Shown piece after piece: positions 7,983-16,316 of a stretch of DNA of 64,000 nt; positions within the stretch are counted from its first letter, which is position 1; the number at the start of each line of letters is the position of its first letter. The position numbers were made by a program, and so were the translations under genes. Where the stretch lies: NCBI RefSeq assembly GCF_000392615.1, contig NZ_KB933398.1, positions 876,391-940,390 on the forward strand, in the 5' to 3' direction. The notes under the pieces were generated by a model. That model was given only the letters and a program-made list of their open reading frames with translations, made no database searches and was not told the DNA's origin. Source of the DNA: Lysinibacillus sphaericus OT4b.31 (GTDB taxonomy: Bacteria > Bacillota > Bacilli > Bacillales_A > Planococcaceae).

Positions 7983-10004
7983 TTATTTTACAAGCAATGC
8001 CTCAATTTCCTCTGGTGTAACAGGCTTACTAATATAATAGCCTTGAATAGCATCACAGCCGTATGTGATTAAAAGGTCGGCTTGTTCAGCGGTTTCAACA
8101 CCTTCAGCAACCACTTTGAGTTCCATGGATTTACCTAATTGCACCATGCCATGCATTAGCTTTTGTGTTTTTTCAGACTTTAATAATGAACTTGTAAATG
8201 TCTTATCAATTTTTAATGTATCTATCGGTAAAATTTGCATATATCGGAATGAACCATATCCAGTACCAAAATCATCTAATACGAAAACAATACCTTCGTT
8301 TTCAAGCTTACGCATTTGCTGTGTAATAAAGGTTGCAGCTTCTGCTTCTAAAGCGAATTTCTCTGTAATTTCAATTTGAATAAGGCTTGCAGGACAACCT
8401 GTTTTTGCTAACATTTCAAGTATTGATTTGGCCATGTTTTTGTCACGGAATTCACGTACAGAAGAGTTAATGGCCACTTTTAAATTCAAGCCAGCCTTCT
8501 TCCAAATTAACGCCTGTTCACAAGCTCTTTCTAACATAAATGAACCGATATTGTTAATGAGCCCTGTCTCCTCAGCGATTGGAATCAATTCATCTGGTGA
8601 AACAACCCCCATGACCTCATCTTCCCAGCGAACGAGTGCTTCTACAACTGTAACTTTGCCTGTGTAAACATCAATTTGAGGCTGATAAAGGACCTTAAGG
8701 TTCTTCTGATCAAGCGCTTGAAGTAAACGTTTTTCAATTAAAGCTTTACGATTTAAAGCTTTATGTGTTGCTTTAGATAGTGAGACAATTTTATCACCAC
8801 CAGCTTCACGTACCGATGTAATGGTAGCGATGGATGCCTTCATTAGTTGAGAGAAGGTTGTTTGATCTTCTGGGAAGCGTGTAATGCCACCGCTAATCGA
8901 AATAGGCACAGCAATATTACTACTGTATATTGGATGCTGCTGTAAGTAAGATAAAAAGCCTTGAATAAACCATTCACTTAAAGGTGTTATGACAACAAAA
9001 TCATTTTCATTGATACGCGCCATTGCACTGTCTTGAAAATACATTTTTATACGATTTGTAAATTCAATAATTAGGCTCTGGTTAATTTGTTGATCATGTA
9101 ACTCTTTTAATGTGTAAAATTTATCGATGCTTAAATAGACAAATGAAAAGTGTCTATCTTCTTCAATCATACTAGAAATGACTTTTTCAAGACGATGTGC
9201 ATTCATTAAACCTGTCTCGGTGTCAATATATGCAATTTTTTCAAGCTGGTGCTGAATTGTTTTTGACTTCGTAATATCCTTTTCAATTAAAATAAACTGT
9301 TGTTCATTCGTTTCTAAATTAAAAGTAGGGATTGCAGTTAACAGTACCCAATATGATTGGCCAGTTTTTGTAACTTTTTCGACCTCACCTTGCCATGTGT
9401 TACTATTGTTTAAATTGCGCCAGATGGTATTTGTTATTTTTTCGCTTACATCGTTATCTGGGAACAGTTGCCAAAACGTTTTACCGATAACACGTTTTGG
9501 TGTCCATTGACTTGTTTTTAGGAATTCAGCATTACATTCTAAAATAAATCCGTCTTGGTCTAGTGTTACAGACATGAAAGTGGAGTCTAAACCATGCTTT
9601 AAGTCTGCAAAAGTACGACTATTTGATACAGAATTGATCATTAATTCAGGTAACATAAACATAAATAAGACAAGGTGTTCCCCTTGTTCCATAAACGGTT
9701 TAGCCAACACCGCTGTAGTAACTTCTTCATTTGAACTTGTATACACTTGAACCTTATCTAAATACGTACTGTCTTCACTTTGAAGTATGGATTGGAACGT
9801 CTCAAATGAAAGTTGACGCAGTAGATTTTCATGTATGAATGGAGTAGTATGTCCTTTAATATCAGTAGCAGAAAAACCAAATAGCTGTTCAGCATTCTTT
9901 CCCCAAATAGAAGCTTGTCCGTCTTGGTTTATGACAAATGCAGGAAAAGGAAGTGAATTTAAATAATGTTCATCAATCGTAAATGATTTATGGATTTGAC
10001 TCAT
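7983..10004 (-). CDS. PAS-PAS-GGDEF-EAL signalling protein, probable cyclic-di-GMP phosphodiesterase
   Basis: This is a cytoplasmic sensor with no membrane segments. Two PAS domains (~12-110 and ~130-250, the second ending in FILIEKDITKSK) are followed by a GGDEF-like domain (~255-410) and a full EAL domain (~425-670). The GGDEF site reads RINENDF, so cyclase activity is unlikely. The EAL site keeps EALVRW, EITEKFALE, LDDFGTGYGSF, IDTLKIDKTF, AEGVETAEQ and IQGYYISKP, so c-di-GMP hydrolysis is expected. AAGGAGA precedes the start by about 12 bp. Such composite proteins often use the dead GGDEF domain as a GTP sensor; that is an inference. Confidence 0.9.
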   Translation of the reverse strand: MSQIHKSFTIDEHYLNSLPFPAFVINQDGQASIWGKNAEQLFGFSATDIKGHTTPFIHENLLRQLSFETFQSILQSEDSTYLDKVQVYTSSNEEVTTAVLAKPFMEQGEHLVLFMFMLPELMINSVSNSRTFADLKHGLDSTFMSVTLDQDGFILECNAEFLKTSQWTPKRVIGKTFWQLFPDNDVSEKITNTIWRNLNNSNTWQGEVEKVTKTGQSYWVLLTAIPTFNLETNEQQFILIEKDITKSKTIQHQLEKIAYIDTETGLMNAHRLEKVISSMIEEDRHFSFVYLSIDKFYTLKELHDQQINQSLIIEFTNRIKMYFQDSAMARINENDFVVITPLSEWFIQGFLSYLQQHPIYSSNIAVPISISGGITRFPEDQTTFSQLMKASIATITSVREAGGDKIVSLSKATHKALNRKALIEKRLLQALDQKNLKVLYQPQIDVYTGKVTVVEALVRWEDEVMGVVSPDELIPIAEETGLINNIGSFMLERACEQALIWKKAGLNLKVAINSSVREFRDKNMAKSILEMLAKTGCPASLIQIEITEKFALEAEAATFITQQMRKLENEGIVFVLDDFGTGYGSFRYMQILPIDTLKIDKTFTSSLLKSEKTQKLMHGMVQLGKSMELKVVAEGVETAEQADLLITYGCDAIQGYYISKPVTPEEIEALLVK

Positions 10005-10190
10005 GATTTATTCAATCTCCTTGGGTAATCAATATATACTAATATTATAGAGAATTATCGGGAATTAGTCATTATGAATATATTTGTAAATATTTGATGG
10101 TGAAAAAAATTAGGACTTTTCTAATGAAATGTAAGAAAAGTTTTGAAATAAATAACAGTTTTTAGTACATATATAGGAAGCGGGATTGGT

Positions 10191-11084
10191 GTGGAACGGT
10201 TAAAAGGATTACTATTTATAATCTCTGGGTCGATGTTGTGGGGTGCAACAGGACCTTTAATGGAATGGTTACTCAATCATACCCCATTAACAGTTTCTTT
10301 TATGCTAACCATTCGTTTGTCAGTTGCGGGTATTGTATTACTCGCCTATTTATTGTTAACTGGAAAAAATATCATCTGTATATGGCAACAAAAAATATGG
10401 AGTAGACAGCTAATCATCTTTGGTGTAGCAGGAATGTTGGGCGTACAATATGCCTTCGTAGCAGCGATAAATGAAAGCAATGCTGTGCTAGCTACCTTAC
10501 TTCAGTTTTTAGCGCCAATATTTGTTGTTGCTTATGTCTCTCTTAGTTTAAAGAAATGGCCACCTAAATATCAAGTATTAGGAATTATTGGTACATTAGG
10601 GGGGCTATTCTTATTACTTACGAATGCTTCTTTTGACGCTTTATTAGTTAGTAACAAAGCGTTGTTGTGGGGAGTAGCAGTGGGCTTAACTTTTGCATTC
10701 TACACACTTTATCCAGCACGTCTCATGAAAGAATGGAGTGTACTGCTTGTTGTGGGCTGGGGAATGTTAATAGGGGGTCTAACGTTAGGAATTATCAGTC
10801 GAATTTGGCAGTCGAATCAGTGGCTTACTTTTATGGATTTGAAGGTTACAGGCTTAATGATTGCGCTCATTGTCTTTGGCACAATGGCTTTTGTGCTATT
10901 TTTAAGTAGCATGAAATATATTACGGCTGTAGAGACAAGTATCTTATCGAGTATTGAACCGTTAACGGCTATGGTTATTTCAGTAATTATGTTTGGTACG
11001 TCATTAGGATTTTGGCAATTAATGGGTGTGTTTGTTATGCTTGTTTGTGTAACATGGCTTTCTATTGCGGGTGAAAAAGCATAA
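10191..11084 (+). CDS. EamA-family (DMT superfamily) transporter
   Basis: This 297-residue polytopic membrane protein has about ten hydrophobic helices in two repeats of five. The first repeat begins GLLFIISGSMLWGATGPL and contains ESNAVLATLLQFLAPIFV. The second ends ETSILSSIEPLTAMVISVIMFG. These are hallmark EamA positions. It starts with GTG after AGGAAGCGGG. The family exports amino acids, drugs or other metabolites; substrate cannot be read from sequence. Confidence 0.88.
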   Translation: MERLKGLLFIISGSMLWGATGPLMEWLLNHTPLTVSFMLTIRLSVAGIVLLAYLLLTGKNIICIWQQKIWSRQLIIFGVAGMLGVQYAFVAAINESNAVLATLLQFLAPIFVVAYVSLSLKKWPPKYQVLGIIGTLGGLFLLLTNASFDALLVSNKALLWGVAVGLTFAFYTLYPARLMKEWSVLLVVGWGMLIGGLTLGIISRIWQSNQWLTFMDLKVTGLMIALIVFGTMAFVLFLSSMKYITAVETSILSSIEPLTAMVISVIMFGTSLGFWQLMGVFVMLVCVTWLSIAGEKA

Positions 11085-11159
11085 AAATATTATTTAAAAA
11101 GGAATTTAGAACTATATTGAGATTCAGTGATGTTTTTTCTCAAACAAGGGGTGAGGGAA

Positions 11160-12881
11160 TTGAAAGAAATTTTTTCGTATGTAAAGCCTTATAAATGGAC
11201 TGCAATATTTGCTTTATGTTTAATGTTGTTGGAATTATTTGTGGAGCTTGTACAACCACTCATTATGGCCAAAATAATAGATGAAGGCGTCCGAGCTCAA
11301 AATCATGAAATGATATGGCAATGGGGAGCAGTATTACTCATGTTATCCTTCATAGCATTTTTAGCGGGGATTGTTAATTCCTATTATTCTTCGCATACTG
11401 CACAAAGCTTTGCCTTTGACTTAAGAAACGCAATGTTCGAGAAAATTCAATCGTTCACGCTTGCAACATATCAAAAGTTCTCAACGGCCTCTCTGATTAC
11501 GCGATTGACGAATGATGTGACACAGGTACAGACGGTACTTTTTATGAGCCTACGTATTATGCTGCGGGCACCACTTGCAGTAGTTGGTAGTATAATAATG
11601 GCATTTGCCGTAAATGCAAAACTAGCCCTCTTTTTAGTAATCGGTGCACCGATAATCTTGGTGTTTTTAGTTTATATGGTTGCGAAGGGCGTGTCTTATT
11701 TTGGGCGAGTACAAAAGCGTGTGGACCGATTAAATCGTGTACTACAGGAAAATCTACAAGCCATTCGCTTAGTAAAGGCTTATTTACGTGGTACATATGA
11801 GGCGTCACGCTTTGAACAGGTGGCATCACACTTAAAAATAGATACGGTGAAGGCTCTACGCACGATGGAGTACATTATGCCAGTGCTATTATTTATCATG
11901 AATATGAGCCTACTTGCAGTACTATGGTTTGGTACAAAGCAAGTTGCTGCAGGTACAGCGCCACTCGGAGATATTGTAGCCATTGTCAATTATGCAATGC
12001 GCATGACAGGTTCGTTTTCAATGTTTGCTTTCATCATTATTTTTTACGCACGTGCGAAAGCCTCTGCAGAACGAATGGCAGAAGTGCTAGCTGTTGAAAA
12101 TGAAGTAGAGGTCACTTCTCCATTTGAAGAAGCTTTTAGTAAGGAAAAATTTGGTGAGTTAGTATTTGAAAACGTGAGTTTTACGTATCCAGGTGCAGAG
12201 AAAGCTGTGCTGTCCAATGTAAGCTTTCAAGTGAAGCCTGGTGAAAAGTTAGCGATTATGGGAGCAACAGGAGCGGGTAAATCAACTTTACTACAGCTTA
12301 TTCCTCGTTTTTATGATGTGTCGTCAGGGCAGATTTCAGTAGAAGGAAAAGATGTACAACAATGGGATCTACAAGAGCTGCGTGAGACCATAGGTTATGT
12401 ACCTCAGCAATCATTATTATTTACAGGTAGCATTGTGGACAACATTCGTTGGGGTGATGCAGAGGCTGAAATGGAAGAAGTATTTCAAGCAACTATGCAA
12501 GCGCAAATCCATGCCTCTGTTGAAGATTTTCCAAATGGGTACGATACACGAGTTGGGCAGAAGGGTGTTAATTTATCTGGGGGGCAAAAGCAACGCTTGT
12601 CCATTGCAAGGGCATTGCTCAGGAAAGGGCATCTATTAATGCTTGATGATAGTACGAGTGCTCTTGATGTGAAAACAGAGCAAGCGTTGTGGGAGGCTTT
12701 GAGCGATGAAAGAGCCACGATGCTTGTCGTAACACAAAAAATTCGTACGGCTAAAGTGGCAGACCGCATTCTTTTAATAGATGCAGGCGAGGTTGTCGGA
12801 TATGGCACACATGATGAGCTTTTGCAGTCTTCCATTTTATATAAAAAAATTGCAATATCCCAACAGGAGGTGGAGGAATAA
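11160..12881 (+). CDS. ABC exporter half-transporter with degenerate catalytic site (YfiB-like)
   Basis: A six-helix type I exporter membrane domain (~1-310) is fused to a nucleotide-binding domain. Walker A is GATGAGKST and the signature LSGGQKQRLS is intact. After Walker B the catalytic glutamate is replaced (MLDDSTSALD), and the H-loop His is Gln (VTQKI). This pattern is known for one half of heterodimeric exporters such as TM287/288 and BmrCD. The partner follows with a 1-bp overlap. The TTG at 11160 is chosen because AAGGGGTGA precedes it; the upstream GTG/ATG at 11127/11130 lacks a ribosome site. Length fits B. subtilis YfiB. Multidrug export is inferred. Confidence 0.88.
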   Translation: MKEIFSYVKPYKWTAIFALCLMLLELFVELVQPLIMAKIIDEGVRAQNHEMIWQWGAVLLMLSFIAFLAGIVNSYYSSHTAQSFAFDLRNAMFEKIQSFTLATYQKFSTASLITRLTNDVTQVQTVLFMSLRIMLRAPLAVVGSIIMAFAVNAKLALFLVIGAPIILVFLVYMVAKGVSYFGRVQKRVDRLNRVLQENLQAIRLVKAYLRGTYEASRFEQVASHLKIDTVKALRTMEYIMPVLLFIMNMSLLAVLWFGTKQVAAGTAPLGDIVAIVNYAMRMTGSFSMFAFIIIFYARAKASAERMAEVLAVENEVEVTSPFEEAFSKEKFGELVFENVSFTYPGAEKAVLSNVSFQVKPGEKLAIMGATGAGKSTLLQLIPRFYDVSSGQISVEGKDVQQWDLQELRETIGYVPQQSLLFTGSIVDNIRWGDAEAEMEEVFQATMQAQIHASVEDFPNGYDTRVGQKGVNLSGGQKQRLSIARALLRKGHLLMLDDSTSALDVKTEQALWEALSDERATMLVVTQKIRTAKVADRILLIDAGEVVGYGTHDELLQSSILYKKIAISQQEVEE

Positions 12882-14707
12882 TGAGATTTTTCCGCAAACC
12901 TTTTGGCTATGAGCCGATTTTGACGAAGGATGATTTAAAGCAGGTCGTAAAGAAAAAGAAGGGTCCTCGTGCAGCCGATTGGAAAAGTACGCTTGGTCGT
13001 TTATGGAAAATCGTCGATGAACAGCGTGCATTATTAATCATTGTGTTTGTACTCGTCATGGTAAGTTCGATTTTGGCATTATTGGGCCCATACTTAATCG
13101 GGAAAATGATTGATAACTATGTGATGCAAGGGGAACTAACGGGACTGGGCAGTACAATCGCCTTGCTAGTAGGAATTTATGGGCTGTTAGCTGTATCATT
13201 ATTTTTACAAAACTATTGGATGATTGGTATTGCACAGCAAACGATTTACAGACTACGAACGTCTGTATTTGCACACTTTCAAAGTCTCCCGGTATCGTTT
13301 TTTGATCGTCGCCAACATGGGGAATTAATGAGCCGTGTGACAAATGATATAGAAGCGGTTAGTTCGACATTGAACAGTTCCTTTATCCAAGTCATTTCAA
13401 GTGTCTTAACGCTCGGAGGTACGCTTATCATCATGCTAAGTTTGAGTCCTTTATTAACTGTACTAACAATGACAATTATTCCAATCATGTTTATAGCGCT
13501 GCGTTGGATTACACGTCGTACAGCACCATTATTTAAAGAACAGCAAGCGGCCATCGGAGCGCTTAACGGAATGATTGAAGAAACCATTTCTGGGCAGCGT
13601 ATTGTCAAGGCATTTTCACAGGAGGAACGTGTTAAGGCAGAGTTTCGTGACAAAAGTTTACGCTTAAAAAGAACCGGCTTTTGGGCACAAACGTATTCGG
13701 GCTATATCCCCAAGGTCATGAACTTTTTAAATAATATGAGCTTTACAATTGTTGCAGGAATTGGTGGGATACTTGCACTTTATGGTCACGTGACCATTGG
13801 CGTAATTGTTATTTTCACGGAGTATGCACGACAGTTTACACGTCCTTTAAATGATTTAGCCAATCAATTCAATACAGTACTTTCGGCGATTGCAGGTGCT
13901 GAACGTGTCTTTTCTTTACTTGATGAACCGCAGGAAATCGAATTCCCTAACACGCAAAACCACTTGTTAAAAGGGAACGTAGCCTTTCAAAACGTTTCTT
14001 TTAAGTATGAACAGTCAGAGGCAGCCTACACATTAAAGAATATAAGTTTTCGAGTAGAACCAGGTCAAACGGTTGCATTGGTTGGTGCAACTGGTGCCGG
14101 AAAAACAACGATTCTTCAGCTTATTGCTAGATTCTATGAAGTAACAGAGGGCGAGGTACTATTTGATGGTATAAACGTGCAACAAATTGAACGTGAGGCA
14201 CTACGTTCGCAAATGGCCTTTGTGTTACAGGACCCTTTTTTATTTGAAGCAACGGTGAGGGAAAATATTCGCTATGGTCGTTTAGATGCTAGTAATGAAG
14301 AAATTGAAGAAGCGGCGCAACGTGCAAATGCACATGATTTCATCATGAAACTAAAAGATGGCTATGATACGCTTCTTGCAGCAGACGGAAGCGAAATCTC
14401 TCAAGGACAAAAGCAACTGCTATCTATTGCTCGAGCACTTATTGCAGATCCGAAAATTTTACTACTCGATGAGGCAACGAGTAGCATTGATACGGTCACG
14501 GAACTAGCCATTCAAGAAGCGCTTGATACGTTGATGCAAGGGCGTACAAGCTTTGTTATTGCCCATCGATTAAATACTGTGCACAATGCTGATATAGTGC
14601 TTGTGATGCAAAAGGGTGAGCTAGTCGAAGCAGGCCCGCAACAGCAGTTAATTGCTACTGGCGGAATTTACGCTCAAATGCTTGAATCGTCCGCACATCA
14701 TTTATAA
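12881..14707 (+). CDS. ABC exporter half-transporter with intact Walker B (YfiC-like)
   Basis: This is the second half of the exporter. An N-terminal basic extension (~50 residues) precedes six helices and a nucleotide-binding domain. Walker A is GATGAGKTT, Walker B LLLDEATSS keeps the catalytic Glu, and the H-loop IAHRL is intact. The signature is ISQGQ instead of LSGGQ, complementing the defects in the partner so that the dimer has one good and one poor ATP site. Its ATG overlaps the partner's TAA by one base, behind AGGAGGTGGAGG, so the two are translationally coupled. Length (608) fits YfiC. Confidence 0.9.
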   Translation: MRFFRKPFGYEPILTKDDLKQVVKKKKGPRAADWKSTLGRLWKIVDEQRALLIIVFVLVMVSSILALLGPYLIGKMIDNYVMQGELTGLGSTIALLVGIYGLLAVSLFLQNYWMIGIAQQTIYRLRTSVFAHFQSLPVSFFDRRQHGELMSRVTNDIEAVSSTLNSSFIQVISSVLTLGGTLIIMLSLSPLLTVLTMTIIPIMFIALRWITRRTAPLFKEQQAAIGALNGMIEETISGQRIVKAFSQEERVKAEFRDKSLRLKRTGFWAQTYSGYIPKVMNFLNNMSFTIVAGIGGILALYGHVTIGVIVIFTEYARQFTRPLNDLANQFNTVLSAIAGAERVFSLLDEPQEIEFPNTQNHLLKGNVAFQNVSFKYEQSEAAYTLKNISFRVEPGQTVALVGATGAGKTTILQLIARFYEVTEGEVLFDGINVQQIEREALRSQMAFVLQDPFLFEATVRENIRYGRLDASNEEIEEAAQRANAHDFIMKLKDGYDTLLAADGSEISQGQKQLLSIARALIADPKILLLDEATSSIDTVTELAIQEALDTLMQGRTSFVIAHRLNTVHNADIVLVMQKGELVEAGPQQQLIATGGIYAQMLESSAHHL

Positions 14708-14884
14708 AGTGAGACTAAAGGATAAGGAAAGGCTTTCGGTGCGCAGGTTGTGCTAGTGAGCGGAAGTTGCAATTGTATATTGTGTTCTTAGTGTGCTTTC
14801 TCCCTACAATCATTTGTCAAAACGTCACTTTCTAAGGCGATGGCTATGTAATCAGCGGCTGAATTAATCAGATATTTGCGAGTA

Positions 14885-14938
14885 CTTAAACCTCCCATTT
14901 AAACCGTTTTATGCTTTATTTATAAGTGGGAGTTTTAA
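14885..14938. repeat. Dispersed hairpin repeat, copy 1
   Basis: ACTTAAACCTCCCA and AAGTGGGAGTTTTAACACC form an imperfect stem. A closely similar sequence (ACTTAAACTTCCCA ... AAGTGGGGGAGTTTAGCACC) occurs at 50826-50880, so this is a dispersed intergenic element rather than a one-off stem. Confidence 0.5.
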
Positions 14939-14957
14939 CACCTATTATATAGGGTAA

Positions 14958-15006
14958 AAATAAGCTGGTAAACACAAAGATTAATGTTGCCAGCTTATTT
15001 TCTTTC
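14958..15006 (+). terminator. Terminator of the ABC exporter operon
   Basis: AAATAAGCTGG (14958-14968) pairs with CCAGCTTATTT (14990-15000), followed by TCTTTCTT. Confidence 0.7.
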
Positions 15007-15016
15007 TTGCTACAAT
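14987..15016 (+). promoter_or_regulatory. Sigma-A-like promoter of the GNAT gene
   Basis: TTGCCA (14987-14992) and TACAAT (15011-15016) are spaced by 18 bp. The -35 lies inside the upstream terminator stem. Confidence 0.5.
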
Positions 15017-15050
15017 AGGGCAATAGTCTGATAAAAGAACGGAGTAAATG

Positions 15051-15917
15051 ATGAACATTTCAGTGATTACAGTGTCTTTCCCGTTAGACGGCGAAACATT
15101 GAATGAATTAAAAACCTTATGTGAAGAAGCAACATTACATGATTATCGAGTATACGAAACGATTATGAATATTCCGTTAGCAGGCTCTTTTGAATCAAAA
15201 GGTTTTATGGTGCTAGCGTACGACGATGACAAAGATTTATTAGTTGGTGCAGCAAGTGCTATTGATTTAATGGGTCTATATACGTATGAGTGGTCGCTAG
15301 TAGTTTTACCAGCGTGTCGTCGAATGGGAATCGGTACAGCATTAGTAGAAGTTTTACAAGCTGGACTAGTAGAGCGGGGCGCAGAAGGTCAATTAGCATT
15401 AGTCATTGATGGTTCACCTTATGGTCATACGTTTATTGAAAATTGTTGTTATACGTACAGTTTTTCAGAGGCAACACTAGAAACTAAAGCGGAGCCGGTA
15501 GTGCTACAAGATGAGGTTATTATAACTGCATATGCAGGAGAACAAGCAGAGCTTATTTCAATTTATAGTGAGGCTTTTGGTGATTTGCCAGAAGAATCAG
15601 TGGAACTAATTAACTTTAATACATCTAAAAGTGAACGTAATTTATGGGTAGCCCGTAAAGACGGGAAGGTTGTTGGTACGGTGACGACAGCGCAAGAAAA
15701 CGAAGTTCAATGGGTGACAGCATTGGCCGTCCATCCCATGTATGGGGGACAAGGTATTGGTACAGCGTTATTGTTATTCGCGAAAAATTATGCCAGCCAA
15801 ATTGGCGTGAAACATGTAATGCTTGATGTGGAAATCGAAAATAGAAAGGCACTTTCGGTTTATGAAAAGGCTGGTTTTATGAAAGCGCAGCAAATTGACT
15901 ATTACGTGAAAAAATAA
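15051..15917 (+). CDS. Tandem GNAT acetyltransferase
   Basis: The protein holds two GNAT folds in one chain. The first (~1-135) has the acetyl-CoA loop RRMGIGTALVEVL. The second (~150-288) has GGQGIGTALLLFAKNYA followed by the typical VEIENRKALSVYEKAGF. It probably transfers an acetyl group from acetyl-CoA to an amine; the acceptor is not predictable. Two ATGs occur at 15048 and 15051, and GGAG at 15041-15044 favours the second. A terminator follows at once, so this is a single-gene unit. Confidence 0.85.
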   Translation: MNISVITVSFPLDGETLNELKTLCEEATLHDYRVYETIMNIPLAGSFESKGFMVLAYDDDKDLLVGAASAIDLMGLYTYEWSLVVLPACRRMGIGTALVEVLQAGLVERGAEGQLALVIDGSPYGHTFIENCCYTYSFSEATLETKAEPVVLQDEVIITAYAGEQAELISIYSEAFGDLPEESVELINFNTSKSERNLWVARKDGKVVGTVTTAQENEVQWVTALAVHPMYGGQGIGTALLLFAKNYASQIGVKHVMLDVEIENRKALSVYEKAGFMKAQQIDYYVKK

Positions 15918-15920
15918 AAG

Positions 15921-15965
15921 AAGAGTGAGGAGTATGCTTTATGCATGGCTTCTCACTCTTTTTTA
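15921..15965 (+). terminator. Terminator of the GNAT gene
   Basis: AAGAGTGAGGAG (15921-15932) pairs with CTTCTCACTCTT (15949-15960), then TTTT. Confidence 0.8.
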
Positions 15966-16131
15966 TGCAATTGTTTTTGAGCAAACGGTTTGCTTAAGAC
16001 CATCAAATTCATCGCATTGAGCCCTTCACCTGATATAACAATTAATTGATACAGTGATAAATGACTTTTTTATCATAAATACGTACTATGCCCATATAGT
16101 AATAATAAGCCCGATGAAAGGAGTCGTTATC

Positions 16132-16257
16132 ATGCGCATGCCGGCATTGCCGAAAAAGAAGTCTCCTCCAAAGGAAGCCCCTAGATCATGGTGGAAGGTT
16201 GTCAAAGCTTATTTATCAAAGGGCAAATTTTATCGTCTGCCACCACGACATAAATAA
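16132..16257 (+). CDS. Small basic protein of unknown function (41 residues)
   Basis: I do not recognise this protein. It is rich in Lys, Arg and Pro (PALPKKKSPPKEAPRSWWKV ... FYRLPPRHK) with no membrane segment. The start at 16132 has AAAGGAG eight bases upstream, which is why it is preferred to an in-frame ATG at 16054. A strong terminator follows 20 bp later. The good ribosome site and the flanking terminator support a real small gene. Confidence 0.55.
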   Translation: MRMPALPKKKSPPKEAPRSWWKVVKAYLSKGKFYRLPPRHK

Positions 16258-16279
16258 CCTTGCATTTATCCATTATCAT

Positions 16280-16316
16280 AAAAAGAGTCGCAGTTCACGA
16301 GAGCGACTCTTTTTAA
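16280..16316. terminator. Bidirectional terminator between the small basic protein gene and helD
   Basis: AAAAAGAGTCGC (16280-16291) and GCGACTCTTTTT (16303-16314) form a perfect stem with T runs in both directions. The helD stop lies inside it. Confidence 0.85.

Larger units (their letters stand above)
14708..15050. other. Intergenic region with hairpin repeat, terminator and promoter
   Basis: No gene is visible here. It contains a dispersed hairpin (14885-14938), the terminator of the ABC operon (14958-15006) and a promoter for the next gene. The first 170 bases show no structure I recognise. Confidence 0.5.
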
